A stretch of DNA of 9,821 nucleotides from Pseudomonadota bacterium (GTDB taxonomy: Bacteria; Pseudomonadota; Gammaproteobacteria; Steroidobacterales; Steroidobacteraceae). A program made the position numbers and the translations under genes. The notes beneath the pieces are model-generated. The model saw only the letters and a list, made by a program, of their open reading frames with translations. It ran no database searches and had not been told where the DNA came from. Where the stretch lies: the NCBI GenBank assembly GCA_023433465.1, contig JAEZCR010000008.1, forward strand, positions 1 through 9,821, read 5' to 3'. This document shows, one piece after another, positions 1 to 7,491 of this stretch. Positions within the stretch are counted from its first letter, which is position 1, and the number at the start of each line of letters is the position of its first letter.

Positions 1-75
1 CGATTTCCCATATCCATATTTTCCCGCATCGGTCCAAGCGCATCCTTTCGCTCCCCCCAAACCACGACCCAGTTC
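1..75. other. Left edge, no gene seen
   Basis: The 75 bases beyond the sigma factor stop codon are pyrimidine-rich on the plus strand. They show no open frame, hairpin or T-run that I could support. A terminator for the sigma operon may lie outside the window. Confidence 0.5.
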
Positions 76-1284
76 CTAATTCCGCAACATCCCCAGATAT
101 TGTCGCTCCAGAAACGCGCGCTCCTGCTCGTTTCCACACAACTCGATCGCCCCCCGATACGCCTCCGCGGCTTCCGCATTCCGCCCCATCCTCCGCAGCA
201 TATCCGCGCGCACCGAGCGAAAAAGGTGGTACCGCGAAAGCTGCAGCCCTTCGAGCAGTCGCAGCCCCGCGACGGGTCCGTCCGTTTCCGCCACGGCGAC
301 AGCGCGATTCAACGCGACCACGTCGCTGGGCACCAACGAGTACAACTGGTCGTACAACGCGACGATCTGCGCCCAGTCCGTATCCGCGGCCGTGCGCGCA
401 TCGCTGTGTACCGCGTTGATCGCAGCCTGCAGCTGGTACGGACCGGGCTCGTTGCGCCGCAGGCATTCGCGCAGCAGCGCCTGACCTTCCTCGATTCGCG
501 TGCGATCCCACATACCGCGATCCTGCGCCGGGAGCTGCACGAATGCGCCGTCGTCGTCGGTGCGCGCGGCGCGGCGCGCGTCGGTCAGCAGCATCAGCGC
601 GAGCAATCCCTTCGCTTCCGGCTCCGAGGGCAGCAATTCCACCAGCAGCCGCCCGAGCCGGATCGCCTCGTCGCACAATTCATCGCGCACGAGTTCCGCG
701 CCGCCACTCGCGCTGTAGCCCTCGTTGAACACCAGGTACACGACGCCGAGCACGCTCGCGAGTCGCGCGGGAAGTTCGTCCGCCCCGGGAATTCGATATG
801 GAATCCCGGCCGCGCGGATCTTTGCCTTGGCGCGCGAAATGCGCTGCGCCAGCGTCGGCTCCGGCACGAGAAAGGCATGCGCGATTTCAGCCGTGGTGAG
901 TCCGCCCATCAGCCGCAGTGTCAGCGCGAGCTGCGCCTCCGTCGCGAGCGCGGGATGACAACACGTGAAGATCAGCCGCAGGCGATCGTCGTTCACATCG
1001 TGCTCCGCGGGCTCTTCGCGCTCGAGTAGTTGCATGGCGGCTTCCTGCCGCGCATCGCGCGACGCTTCGCGCCGCAGCCGGTCGATCGCGCGATTACGCG
1101 CCGTCGTGATGATCCAGCCCGCGGGCGCGGGCGGCACACCTTCCGCGGGCCAGCGATGCAAGGCGATCTCGAACGCATCCTGCACGGCCTCTTCGGCGAG
1201 CGAGATGTCGCCGAGCTTGCGCGTGAGTACGGCCACGGCACGGCCGTACTCCGCGCGAAAGATCCGTTCGATCTCGCCGCTCAA
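76..1284 (-). CDS. ECF42-type RNA polymerase sigma factor with C-terminal extension
   Basis: An extracytoplasmic-function sigma factor that would direct RNA polymerase to a small regulon. The 402-residue product is about twice the length of a plain ECF sigma. Region 2 covers roughly residues 8-75 (AEEAVQDAF, then ARNRAIDRLRRE). Region 4 covers roughly 100-158 and contains the FTCCHPALA block and helix-turn-helix (TTAEIAHAFLVPEPTLAQRI) typical of ECF42. A DUF6596-like segment (FNEGYSASGG near 188) and a helical TPR-like tail (LNRAVAVAE, then AAEAYRGAIEL) follow; in this group the tail is thought to replace an anti-sigma factor. The start is uncertain. The best candidate is TTG at 1282-1284, because the reading frame is closed three codons upstream by the TGA of the DGPF gene and conserved sequence begins by residue 5. 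No Shine-Dalgarno sequence is visible, so translation is probably coupled to the DGPF gene, whose stop lies 6 bases upstream. Family assignment is secure; the regulon is unknown. Confidence 0.93.
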   Translation of the reverse strand: MSGEIERIFRAEYGRAVAVLTRKLGDISLAEEAVQDAFEIALHRWPAEGVPPAPAGWIITTARNRAIDRLRREASRDARQEAAMQLLEREEPAEHDVNDDRLRLIFTCCHPALATEAQLALTLRLMGGLTTAEIAHAFLVPEPTLAQRISRAKAKIRAAGIPYRIPGADELPARLASVLGVVYLVFNEGYSASGGAELVRDELCDEAIRLGRLLVELLPSEPEAKGLLALMLLTDARRAARTDDDGAFVQLPAQDRGMWDRTRIEEGQALLRECLRRNEPGPYQLQAAINAVHSDARTAADTDWAQIVALYDQLYSLVPSDVVALNRAVAVAETDGPVAGLRLLEGLQLSRYHLFRSVRADMLRRMGRNAEAAEAYRGAIELCGNEQERAFLERQYLGMLRN

Positions 1285-1290
1285 CGTGGG

Positions 1291-1638
1291 TCAGTGTTCG
1301 AAGAAGGGACGCACTTCGACGGGCGTGGTCGTCGCGCGCGCCAGTTTGCGCGCCCAGCCGAGCGCGGCGTCGAGATCGGGGGCGCGCAGTATCGTGATGC
1401 CGCCGATCTGTTCCTTGCTCTCGATGAACGGGCCGTCGGTGGTCACGATGTCGCCGCCCTGGTGGCGCAGGACGGTGGCCGTGTTGGCCGGATACAGGCC
1501 TCCGCCGAACACCCAGGCGCCGGCCGCCTGCATTTCCGTGTGCAGCGCCGTCACGTCCGCCATGATTTTCTGCAGCTTCTCGGGTTCGGGCTGCGTGGAG
1601 CCGGCGGGGTAACAGATGGTGAGCAGGTATTGCTTCAT
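1291..1638 (-). CDS. YCII-related (DGPF) family protein
   Basis: A 115-residue cytoplasmic protein of the YCII/DGPF family, the usual genomic partner of ECF42 sigma factors. The family name motif is visible as TTDGPF (DGPF at residues 68-71), followed by ESKEQIGG. An EVRPF motif sits near the C-terminus at 108-112, also typical of the family. The fold is a ferredoxin-like alpha-beta barrel. YciI-like proteins have been suggested to be enzymes, but the reaction is unknown and none should be assigned here. The start ATG at 1636-1638 is supported by a GAGGA ribosome site 6 bases upstream. The gene is first in a two-gene unit with the sigma factor gene, which begins 6 bases after the stop, and it lies behind a likely ECF42 promoter. 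In characterised ECF42 systems the DGPF genes are the main targets of the sigma factor. Confidence 0.93.
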   Translation of the reverse strand: MKQYLLTICYPAGSTQPEPEKLQKIMADVTALHTEMQAAGAWVFGGGLYPANTATVLRHQGGDIVTTDGPFIESKEQIGGITILRAPDLDAALGWARKLARATTTPVEVRPFFEH

Positions 1639-1644
1639 GACGAT

Positions 1645-1649
1645 TCCTC
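1645..1649 (-). promoter_or_regulatory. Ribosome binding site of the DGPF gene
   Basis: GAGGA on the minus strand, 6 bases before the ATG at 1636-1638. It is one of the clearest Shine-Dalgarno sequences in the window and fixes the start of the DGPF gene. The sigma gene downstream has no comparable site. Confidence 0.7.
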
Positions 1650-1678
1650 GAGCGGCGACATGCCGGGTTCATCGCCTA

Positions 1679-1705
1679 TACGAAGGGCGAGAGTGAGTTT
1701 CGACA
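1679..1705 (-). promoter_or_regulatory. Putative ECF42-type promoter of the DGPF-sigma operon
   Basis: Read on the minus strand, TGTCGA (1700-1705) is followed after 17 bases by CGTA (1679-1682). From memory, the ECF42 consensus described in Streptomyces venezuelae is TGTCGA at -35 and CGA/TC at -10, so the -35 match is exact and the -10 match is three of four. Transcription would start about 35-40 bases before the DGPF ATG, leaving room for the ribosome site. The position just upstream of the operon encoding the cognate sigma implies positive autoregulation. This is inferred from one site and has not been tested. Confidence 0.6.
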
Positions 1706-1714
1706 GGGATGTAT

Positions 1715-1734
1715 GCAAGCGGCCGGCCGCCTGC
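1715..1734. repeat. Short GC-rich inverted repeat between FHA and DGPF genes
   Basis: The 20 bases here form a palindrome with one mismatched pair, centred on the perfect GCGGCCGGCCGC at 1719-1730. It lies just after the stop of the FHA gene and just upstream of the putative ECF42 promoter. It has no loop and no T-run, so it is not a standard intrinsic terminator. It could weakly separate the FHA transcript from the DGPF operon, or be a chance GC palindrome. Confidence 0.3.
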
Positions 1735-1744
1735 CCGGGATCGT

Positions 1745-3058
1745 TCAGGCGGCGTCGTGCTGTGAGGAGTCGTCGGCTTCGCGCGCGGCGTTCTCGTAGT
1801 TCTGCGCGAAGACTTCGAGGAAGATGTGCGGCAGCGTGCCAGGCGGCATTTCGCACAGGGAACGATAGAACTCGCCGTACAGCTCCCAGTTGCCCATGGT
1901 CTTGCGGCGCGCGCTGCGCTCGAAGCGGGTGGCGAGATCGCGCGGGTCGAGCCGGCCCACGAAATCCACGAAGGCCGCGCGCATCGCGTCGATCAGCGCG
2001 GCGTCGTGGCGCCGCGAGCCCGAGAACGATTCGCGCATCCACTGAACCGCATCGAAGCGCCGGCTGTCATGCGCCTTGAGCAGTTCCTGGATGAGCTCCT
2101 CGATGCTGTGACGATCGAGCGAGGGCAGAAGATCGCTCGCGTCCTTTTCGTACGTCACGCGCAACTCGTTGCGTTGCGCCTGCTGCGTGCGGTTGCTTTC
2201 CTTGAGCCCGGACAGGCTCTCGCGCAGGAGCTGGCCGGCCAGGTGCAGCATGCGGGAATGCGCATCGGCGGGCAGCGATTCGGCGCTGATCCCGGCGCCA
2301 CGGCAGAACGCCATCAGTCCCGGCGCGATGTCGGGAGCGCTCGTGCTGATCGGCAGGGTCGGGGGTGTCGGGAGCGGAGGCAGCGGAGCCGGCGCCGGCT
2401 GTTGCACCGCCTTCTGCTGCTTCTCCGCCGCGCGCGCGAGTCTTGCGATGCGGCGGGCGACCGCGTCGGATGTGACGTCGAGCTCGGGCGCGGTCGCCGG
2501 TTCCTTCGGCAGATCCTGCGTCTGGTGAAGCGCGCGCGTGCGCGCCGACACCGCCTGGCCGAAGGCGTTCACCGGCTTGAGCTTGTCGTTCGACGTGTCC
2601 TGGCTCGCCTCGAGCAGATTCTCGAGTTGCAGCGACGCGCCGAGGTCACCGAGCGCGGGCGGGCGACGACGACTGCTGGTCGATCCGGTGCCGGGCCTTG
2701 CATAGAGCGCGCTGTCGTCCAGGCTGAAATCCGTGGCTGAATCGATCTGAACCTGAACGTGGTATTCGCCGATGCGCAGGATGTCGCCTGACTTGAGCTC
2801 GTAAGGATTCTGGCTGCCGAGCGGGCGCTCGCCGTCGTTGACGAACGTGCCGTTGCTGCTCGTGTCCTGCAGCAGGTATCTACCCTTGTGGAAGAGGATG
2901 CGCGCGTGACGGCCGGAGACGTAGCGCATTTCGTCAGGCAACACCCAGTCGTTCTCGGAGGAGCGTCCGATGCTTCCGCCCGATACCCCAAGTACGAATG
3001 TGCTTCGTTCGCCCAAACGATGGCGATGTTCGCTGATGACGCGCAGCCTGAGCGCCAT
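1745..3058 (-). CDS. FHA-domain protein of the type VI secretion TagH family (orphan)
   Basis: A 437-residue protein with an N-terminal forkhead-associated domain (about residues 4-105) that binds phosphothreonine peptides. The key residues are present: GRS at 31-33, SGRH at 48-51 and SSNGTFVN at 67-74. A low-complexity middle follows, with a proline-rich run (APLPPLPTPPTLPIST) around 225-240. The C-terminal part (FCRGAGI, then DAALIDAMRAAFVDFVGRLDP, then WELYGEFYRSL and FAQNYENA) resembles the conserved C-terminal domain of TagH/ImpI-type proteins. In type VI systems these are read by a PpkA-type kinase and PppA-type phosphatase. No signal peptide or membrane segment is seen. I chose the ATG at 3056-3058, 12 codons inside the longest frame, because AGAGGG lies 6 bases upstream; the upstream ATG at 3092-3094 has no ribosome site. 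No other type VI gene lies in the window. Domain calls are solid; a type VI role is only suggested by homology. Confidence 0.85.
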   Translation of the reverse strand: MALRLRVISEHRHRLGERSTFVLGVSGGSIGRSSENDWVLPDEMRYVSGRHARILFHKGRYLLQDTSSNGTFVNDGERPLGSQNPYELKSGDILRIGEYHVQVQIDSATDFSLDDSALYARPGTGSTSSRRRPPALGDLGASLQLENLLEASQDTSNDKLKPVNAFGQAVSARTRALHQTQDLPKEPATAPELDVTSDAVARRIARLARAAEKQQKAVQQPAPAPLPPLPTPPTLPISTSAPDIAPGLMAFCRGAGISAESLPADAHSRMLHLAGQLLRESLSGLKESNRTQQAQRNELRVTYEKDASDLLPSLDRHSIEELIQELLKAHDSRRFDAVQWMRESFSGSRRHDAALIDAMRAAFVDFVGRLDPRDLATRFERSARRKTMGNWELYGEFYRSLCEMPPGTLPHIFLEVFAQNYENAAREADDSSQHDAA

Positions 3059-3064
3059 GTAATA

Positions 3065-3070
3065 CCCTCT
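3065..3070 (-). promoter_or_regulatory. Ribosome binding site deciding the FHA gene start
   Basis: AGAGGG on the minus strand, 6 bases before ATG 3056-3058. It favours this ATG over the in-frame ATG at 3092-3094, which would add 12 residues unlike the start of an FHA domain. Confidence 0.6.
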
Positions 3071-3136
3071 GGGCCCTAGCTTCCCGCTGCCCATGCGTGT
3101 ATGAAGAGGCAGGTTAACGTCCCCTTAGTCGGCCAG

Positions 3137-3481
3137 ATGGCATCCAGTCACATTTTCAAGATTATGTTCGTGAACCAGGGCAAGGTTTACGAGGTTTATG
3201 CCCGTAAGGTGAGCCAGGGTCGGTTGTTCGGGTTCATCGAAGTCGAAGAGCTGGTGTTCGGCGAGCGCTCGACGGTCGTGCTCGATCCGGGCGAGGAACG
3301 CATCAAGTCCGAGTTCACCGGCGTCAAGTGCACGATGATCCCGATGCACTCGATCCTGCGCATCGACGAAGTGAAGAAGCAGGGCACCGCCAAGATCAGC
3401 GCGCTCGAGGGCGGCAATATCACTCAGTTCCCGATGTCGATGTTCACACCCGCCGGCAACGATTCGGGCCCCAAGAAATAG
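3137..3481 (+). CDS. DUF1820 family protein
   Basis: A small cytoplasmic protein of unknown function, 114 residues from the chosen start. It resembles the DUF1820 family of gammaproteobacteria along its whole length: FVNQGKVYEVYARKV, FGFIEVEELVFGE, then PMHSILRIDEV and a GGNITQFP tail. No catalytic motif, signal peptide or membrane segment is visible. I prefer the ATG at 3137 because family members begin only a few residues before the conserved block. The in-frame ATG at 3101 would add 12 residues and leave only 42 bases to the divergent FHA start. Neither ATG has a convincing ribosome site, so the start is unsettled. The stop codon TAG takes its last base from the long inverted repeat that follows. 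The gene reads toward purL, but the hairpin between them makes co-transcription doubtful. Family call is confident; function is unknown. Confidence 0.88.
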   Translation: MASSHIFKIMFVNQGKVYEVYARKVSQGRLFGFIEVEELVFGERSTVVLDPGEERIKSEFTGVKCTMIPMHSILRIDEVKKQGTAKISALEGGNITQFPMSMFTPAGNDSGPKK

Positions 3482-3555
3482 GGGACAGATCTATTTATCG
3501 ACGATTTCGCGCCCCAACATCGCGCGCGATATCGTCACTAAATAAATCTGTCCCC
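3481..3555. repeat. Long inverted repeat (32-base arms) between DUF1820 gene and purL
   Basis: Arms 3481-3512 and 3524-3555 pair without bulges in 28 of 32 positions around an 11-base loop. The outer 17 bases are GGGGACAGATCTATTTA on the left and TAAATAAATCTGTCCCC on the right, differing at one pair. The inner 13 bases (3500-3512 with 3524-3536) also differ at one pair, and two mismatched pairs separate the blocks. AT-rich outer stem and GC-rich inner stem give it a composite look. It begins on the last base of the DUF1820 stop codon. Outer ends of the GGGGACAGATTTATTT type recur, as far as I remember, as dispersed repeats in proteobacterial genomes. REP/BIME- or MITE-like origin is an inference. 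Confidence 0.85.
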
Positions 3556-3560
3556 TTTCT
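3481..3560 (+). terminator. Possible terminator of the DUF1820 gene
   Basis: The RNA of the 32-base inverted repeat would fold into a strong hairpin directly after the stop codon, followed by TTTCT at 3556-3560. The T-run is short and interrupted, so intrinsic termination may be inefficient. The hairpin could equally protect the 3' end of the message or separate the DUF1820 transcript from that of purL. Confidence 0.35.
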
Positions 3561-3561
3561 G

Positions 3562-3567
3562 TACAAT
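3562..3567 (+). promoter_or_regulatory. Possible purL -10 box
   Basis: TACAAT, five of six matches to the sigma-70 -10 consensus, lies between the inverted repeat and the purL ATG. A start about seven bases downstream would give a very short leader, which fits the lack of a Shine-Dalgarno sequence before the ATG. No good -35 box is seen at the right distance; that region falls within the right arm of the repeat. No PurR-like operator was seen. Confidence 0.35.
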
Positions 3568-3579
3568 TCGCGCCCTCCA

Positions 3580-6500
3580 ATGATCGAGCTCCCAGGCGCC
3601 CCCGCAGTTTCCGATTTCCGCATTGCCAAACTGCGTCCCGCGCTCGAGGCCATTCAGCCCGGGCTCGGCGCCATCAGCGCCCGGTACGTTCATTTCGTCG
3701 ATCTGGCGCGTGAGCTCGATGAGCGGGAACGCGCGCTGATCGAGCGGCTGCTGACCTACGGTCCGCGCGAGAACGGCGTGCCGGCGCCGGTCGCCGGCGC
3801 CTCCGAAATCGTCATCGTGCCGCGCTTCGGCACGATTTCGCCCTGGTCGAGCAAAGCCACCGACATCGCGCATGTCTGTGGGCTCGACGCCGTCGCGCGC
3901 ATCGAGCGCGGCATCGCCTGGAGGATCGCGAGCGCGCAGCCGCTGTCGCGCGCGGCCCTCGAGAAACTCGCCGCGCCGCTGTTCGATCGCATGACCGAGA
4001 CGGCACTGCTCGATCGCTCCGAGGCCACACGCCTGTTCACGCACGAGGCGACGCGTCCCCTGAGGACCGTCTCGCTGGCCGAGGGCCGCGCGGCGCTCGT
4101 GAAGGCGAACATCGAGCTCGGGCTCGCGCTTTCGGACGACGAGATCGACTATCTGGTGAAGAACTTCGCGGCGCTGAAGCGCGACCCGACCGACGTCGAG
4201 CTCATGATGTTCGCGCAGGCGAACTCCGAGCATTGCCGTCACAAGATCTTCAACGCCGACTGGATAGTCGACGGCAAGGAGCAGCCGAAGTCGCTGTTCG
4301 CGATGATCCGCAACACACACGCCAAGAATCCGGAGGGCGTGCTCTCCGCGTATCGCGACAACGCGGCGGTCATCGAAGGTCCGCTCGGCAAGCGTTATTT
4401 CCCGAATCCCGAGAACGATATCTACGGCGCGGTGGATGAGCCCATCGATATCCTGATGAAGGTGGAGACTCACAACCACCCGACGGCGATCTCGCCGTTT
4501 CCTGGCGCGGCCACGGGTTCGGGTGGCGAGATCCGCGACGAGGGCGCGACGGGACGCGGCGCGAAACCGAAGGCTGGTCTCACCGGCTTCTCCGTGTCGC
4601 ACTTGCGCATTCCGGGCTTCGAGCAGCCGTGGGAGAAGAGGAACATCGGCAAGCCCGATCGCATCGTCTCGGCGCTCGACATCATGATCGAGGGGCCGCT
4701 CGGCGGCGCCGCGTTCAACAACGAATTCGGCAGGCCGAACATCGCGGGGTACTTCCGCACGTTCGAGCAGGCGGCGGAAGGCGATGCGCCCAATCGCGTG
4801 CGCGGCTATCACAAGCCCATCATGATTGCCGGCGGTCTCGGCAACGTTCGGCGCAAACACGTCGAGAAGAGCGAGATCCCGGTCGGCGCGAAGATCGTCG
4901 TGCTCGGTGGCCCCGCGATGCTGATCGGCCTCGGCGGCGGCGCGGCCTCGTCGATGGGTAGCGGTAGTTCGAGTGCGGACCTCGACTTCGCGTCCGTGCA
5001 GCGAGGCAATCCCGAGATCCAGCGCCGCGCGCAGGAAGTCATCGACCGCTGCAGCGCGCGCTGGAACCAGAATCCGATCCTGCTGATCCACGACGTCGGC
5101 GCGGGTGGTTTGTCGAACGCGGTGCCCGAAGCGGTGGCGCACACGGAAGGACGTGGCGCGGTCATCGACCTCGGCGCGATTCCGAACGACGAGCCCGGCA
5201 TGTCGCCGATGGAACTGTGGTGCAACGAGTCGCAGGAGCGTTACGTGCTCGTGATCGACGCGGCTCGCCTCGGTGAGTTCGAGTCGATCTGCCGCCGCGA
5301 GCGCTGCCCGTTCGCGGTGATCGGCGAGATGAACGACACGGGCGTGCTGGTGCTCGAGGATCGCAGGAACGGCACGCGCCCGGTCGACATGCCGCTCGAC
5401 GTCTTGTTAGGCAAGGCGCCGAAGATGCTGCGCGACGTGAAGAGCGTCGGGCCACGACAGATGCCGTTGGAGCTCGCGGCGGTCGAGCTGCGTGATGCGG
5501 CGTATCGGCTGCTGAAGTTTCCCGCGGTCGCGGACAAGACCTTCCTGATCACGATCGGTGACCGCACCGTCGGCGGCATGATCAGCCGCGACCAGATGGT
5601 GGGTCCGTGGCAGGTGCCGGTCGCGGACGTGGCCGTCACGATCTCGGACTATTTCGGACACACGGGCGAGGCGATGGCGATGGGCGAGCGCACGCCGGTC
5701 GCGGTGCTCGATGCGCCGGCGTCCGGCCGGCTCGCGGTGGCCGAATCGCTCACCAACATTCTGGCGGCCGACATCGGTTCGTTGTCGAACGTGCGGCTGT
5801 CGGCGAACTGGATGGCTGCATGCGGCGAGCCTGGTGAGGACGCCGCGTTGTACGCAACTGTGCGCACCGTCGGCGAAGAGTTGTGCCCCGCGCTCGGCAT
5901 CGCGATTCCGGTGGGCAAGGACTCGCTGTCGATGAAGACGGTGTGGAGCGAGGGCACGCAGAAGAAATCGGTCGTCGCGCCGGTGTCGCTGATCGTTTCC
6001 GCGTTCTCGCCGGTGGGCGATGTGCGCAAGACCTGGACACCGCAGCTGCGCACGGACCTGGGTCCGACCACGCTGCTGCTCGTCGACCTGGGATTCGGAA
6101 AGAACCGCCTCGGCGGCTCGTCGCTCGCGCAGGTGTACGGATCGCTGGGCGCGCAGCCCGCGGATCTCGATTCGCCGGATCGCCTGCTGGGTCTCGCCGC
6201 CGCGCTCGCGGAGTTGCGCGCGCAGGGGCTGGTGCTCGCCTATCACGATCGTTCCGATGGCGGCGTGTTCGCGACGCTCGCGGAGATGTCGTTCGCCGGA
6301 CATTGCGGCCTCGACGTCAAACTACCGGCGGGCGCGAATGGCGCCGCGGGCGCGCTGTTCAGCGAGGAGCTGGGCGTCGTGCTGCAGGTGAAGACCGCGA
6401 ATCTCGACGCCGCGCGTGAAATCCTCTCGCGCCACGGGCTCGGCGAGCATGCACATGCCATCGGCACCGCCACGCGCGAGATGCGTATTCGCATCGAGGC

Positions 6501-7491
6501 TGCCACCGGCCGCGTCGATGAATCCTGGGAAGACCTGCGCCGGGCCTGGTCCGAGACCTCGTTCCGCATGCGCGAGAGGCGCGACGAACCCGCCTGCGCT
6601 CGCGAGGAATTCGCCGCAGCCTGTGATCCGGGTGCGCCGGGTCTGAACGTCGCACTGACGTTCGATCCCGACGAAGACGTTTCCGCGCCTCTTGTCGCAG
6701 CAATGGTCGGCAAGGCGCGGCCGCGCGTGGCGGTGCTGCGCGAGCAGGGTGTGAACAGTCAGATCGAAATGGCGGCGGTGCTCGAACGCGTCGGCTTCGA
6801 AGCACACGACGTGCACATGACGGACGTGCTGTCGGGCCGCGTGAAGCTGGATCTATTCCGCGGGCTCGTGGCCTGCGGCGGATTCTCGTACGGTGACGTG
6901 CTCGGCGCGGGCGAGGGCTGGGCCAAGTCGATTCTTTATCACCCAGCCACGCGCGAGGAGTTCCAGCGCTTCTTCGATCGCGCGGATACGTTCTCGCTCG
7001 GCGTCTGCAATGGCTGCCAGATGTTCGCGGCGCTCAAGGAAATCGTGCCCGGTACGACCAACTGGCCGCGCTTCGTGCGCAATCGCGGCGAGCAGTTCGA
7101 GGGACGCTTCTCGCTGGTCGAGCTTGCACGCTCGCCGTCGATCCTGCTCGCCGGAATGGACGGCTCGATGCTGCCGATCGCCGTGGCGCACGGCGAGGGC
7201 CGCGCGGAGTTCGCGAGCGAGGCGGATGCGAAGTCATTCAACGGCAGCGGCCTCGTCGCCGCGCGCTACGTGAACGGCGACCGCTCGGTCGCGACTGCCT
7301 ACCCCGCGAACCCGAACGGCTCGCCGTTCGGCATCGCCGCCATCACCAACACCGACCGCCGCGTGACGAACACGATGCCGCACCCCGAGCGCTCGTTCCG
7401 TTACTCGCAGAACTCCTGGCACCCCGACAACGCCGGCGAGTACTCCGGCTGGTACCGGATGTTCGCGAACGCGCGTAAGTGGGTGGGATGA
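3580..7491 (+). CDS. purL: Phosphoribosylformylglycinamidine synthase (FGAM synthase), single-chain
   Basis: Catalyses the fourth step of de novo purine synthesis in the cytoplasm: FGAR + ATP + glutamine to FGAM + ADP + phosphate + glutamate. The 1303-residue chain matches the enteric enzyme (about 1295 residues) end to end. The N-terminal PurS-like domain starts MIELPGAPAVSDFRIAKLRP. The linker is followed by ANSEHCRHK, where H218 corresponds to His216 of the Salmonella enzyme. The first AIRS-like half contains VETHNHPTAISPFPGAATGS (from 295) and LGGGAASSMGSGSSSADLDF; the second contains DRTVGGMISRDQMVGPWQVP. The C-terminal class I glutaminase begins near 1047 (RVAVLREQGVNS) and has nucleophile C1143 in GVCNGCQ, with H1268 and E1270 in MPHPER. 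All key residues seem intact. The ATG at 3580 is chosen by homology; there is no clear ribosome site. It stands alone between two long inverted repeats, away from other pur genes. Confidence 0.98.
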   Translation: MIELPGAPAVSDFRIAKLRPALEAIQPGLGAISARYVHFVDLARELDERERALIERLLTYGPRENGVPAPVAGASEIVIVPRFGTISPWSSKATDIAHVCGLDAVARIERGIAWRIASAQPLSRAALEKLAAPLFDRMTETALLDRSEATRLFTHEATRPLRTVSLAEGRAALVKANIELGLALSDDEIDYLVKNFAALKRDPTDVELMMFAQANSEHCRHKIFNADWIVDGKEQPKSLFAMIRNTHAKNPEGVLSAYRDNAAVIEGPLGKRYFPNPENDIYGAVDEPIDILMKVETHNHPTAISPFPGAATGSGGEIRDEGATGRGAKPKAGLTGFSVSHLRIPGFEQPWEKRNIGKPDRIVSALDIMIEGPLGGAAFNNEFGRPNIAGYFRTFEQAAEGDAPNRVRGYHKPIMIAGGLGNVRRKHVEKSEIPVGAKIVVLGGPAMLIGLGGGAASSMGSGSSSADLDFASVQRGNPEIQRRAQEVIDRCSARWNQNPILLIHDVGAGGLSNAVPEAVAHTEGRGAVIDLGAIPNDEPGMSPMELWCNESQERYVLVIDAARLGEFESICRRERCPFAVIGEMNDTGVLVLEDRRNGTRPVDMPLDVLLGKAPKMLRDVKSVGPRQMPLELAAVELRDAAYRLLKFPAVADKTFLITIGDRTVGGMISRDQMVGPWQVPVADVAVTISDYFGHTGEAMAMGERTPVAVLDAPASGRLAVAESLTNILAADIGSLSNVRLSANWMAACGEPGEDAALYATVRTVGEELCPALGIAIPVGKDSLSMKTVWSEGTQKKSVVAPVSLIVSAFSPVGDVRKTWTPQLRTDLGPTTLLLVDLGFGKNRLGGSSLAQVYGSLGAQPADLDSPDRLLGLAAALAELRAQGLVLAYHDRSDGGVFATLAEMSFAGHCGLDVKLPAGANGAAGALFSEELGVVLQVKTANLDAAREILSRHGLGEHAHAIGTATREMRIRIEAATGRVDESWEDLRRAWSETSFRMRERRDEPACAREEFAAACDPGAPGLNVALTFDPDEDVSAPLVAAMVGKARPRVAVLREQGVNSQIEMAAVLERVGFEAHDVHMTDVLSGRVKLDLFRGLVACGGFSYGDVLGAGEGWAKSILYHPATREEFQRFFDRADTFSLGVCNGCQMFAALKEIVPGTTNWPRFVRNRGEQFEGRFSLVELARSPSILLAGMDGSMLPIAVAHGEGRAEFASEADAKSFNGSGLVAARYVNGDRSVATAYPANPNGSPFGIAAITNTDRRVTNTMPHPERSFRYSQNSWHPDNAGEYSGWYRMFANARKWVG

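Noticed and set aside
1291..1293. TGA as a selenocysteine codon joining DGPF and sigma
   Set aside because: No selenocysteine insertion hairpin is evident just downstream, and the DGPF protein ends at its usual length. Normal termination with coupled restart is simpler.
1030..2079. 349-codon plus-strand open frame spanning the sigma, DGPF and FHA genes
   Set aside because: It crosses three real minus-strand genes and the promoter between them, has low-complexity Arg/Ala content and no recognisable domain. It is a shadow frame, as is 1826-2740.
3328..3579. Upstream extension of purL to an ATG at 3328
   Set aside because: The extra 84 codons overlap the DUF1820 gene and run through the inverted repeat. 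PurL homologues begin at the MIEL start at 3580.
3538..5142. 534-codon open frame on the minus strand across purL
   Set aside because: It lies wholly antisense to a clearly conserved gene. Its composition (rich in Arg, Ala, Asp, His) is what codon bias in GC-rich DNA produces, and it matches no known family. The same holds for other long antisense frames at 5407-6303 and 6322-6816.
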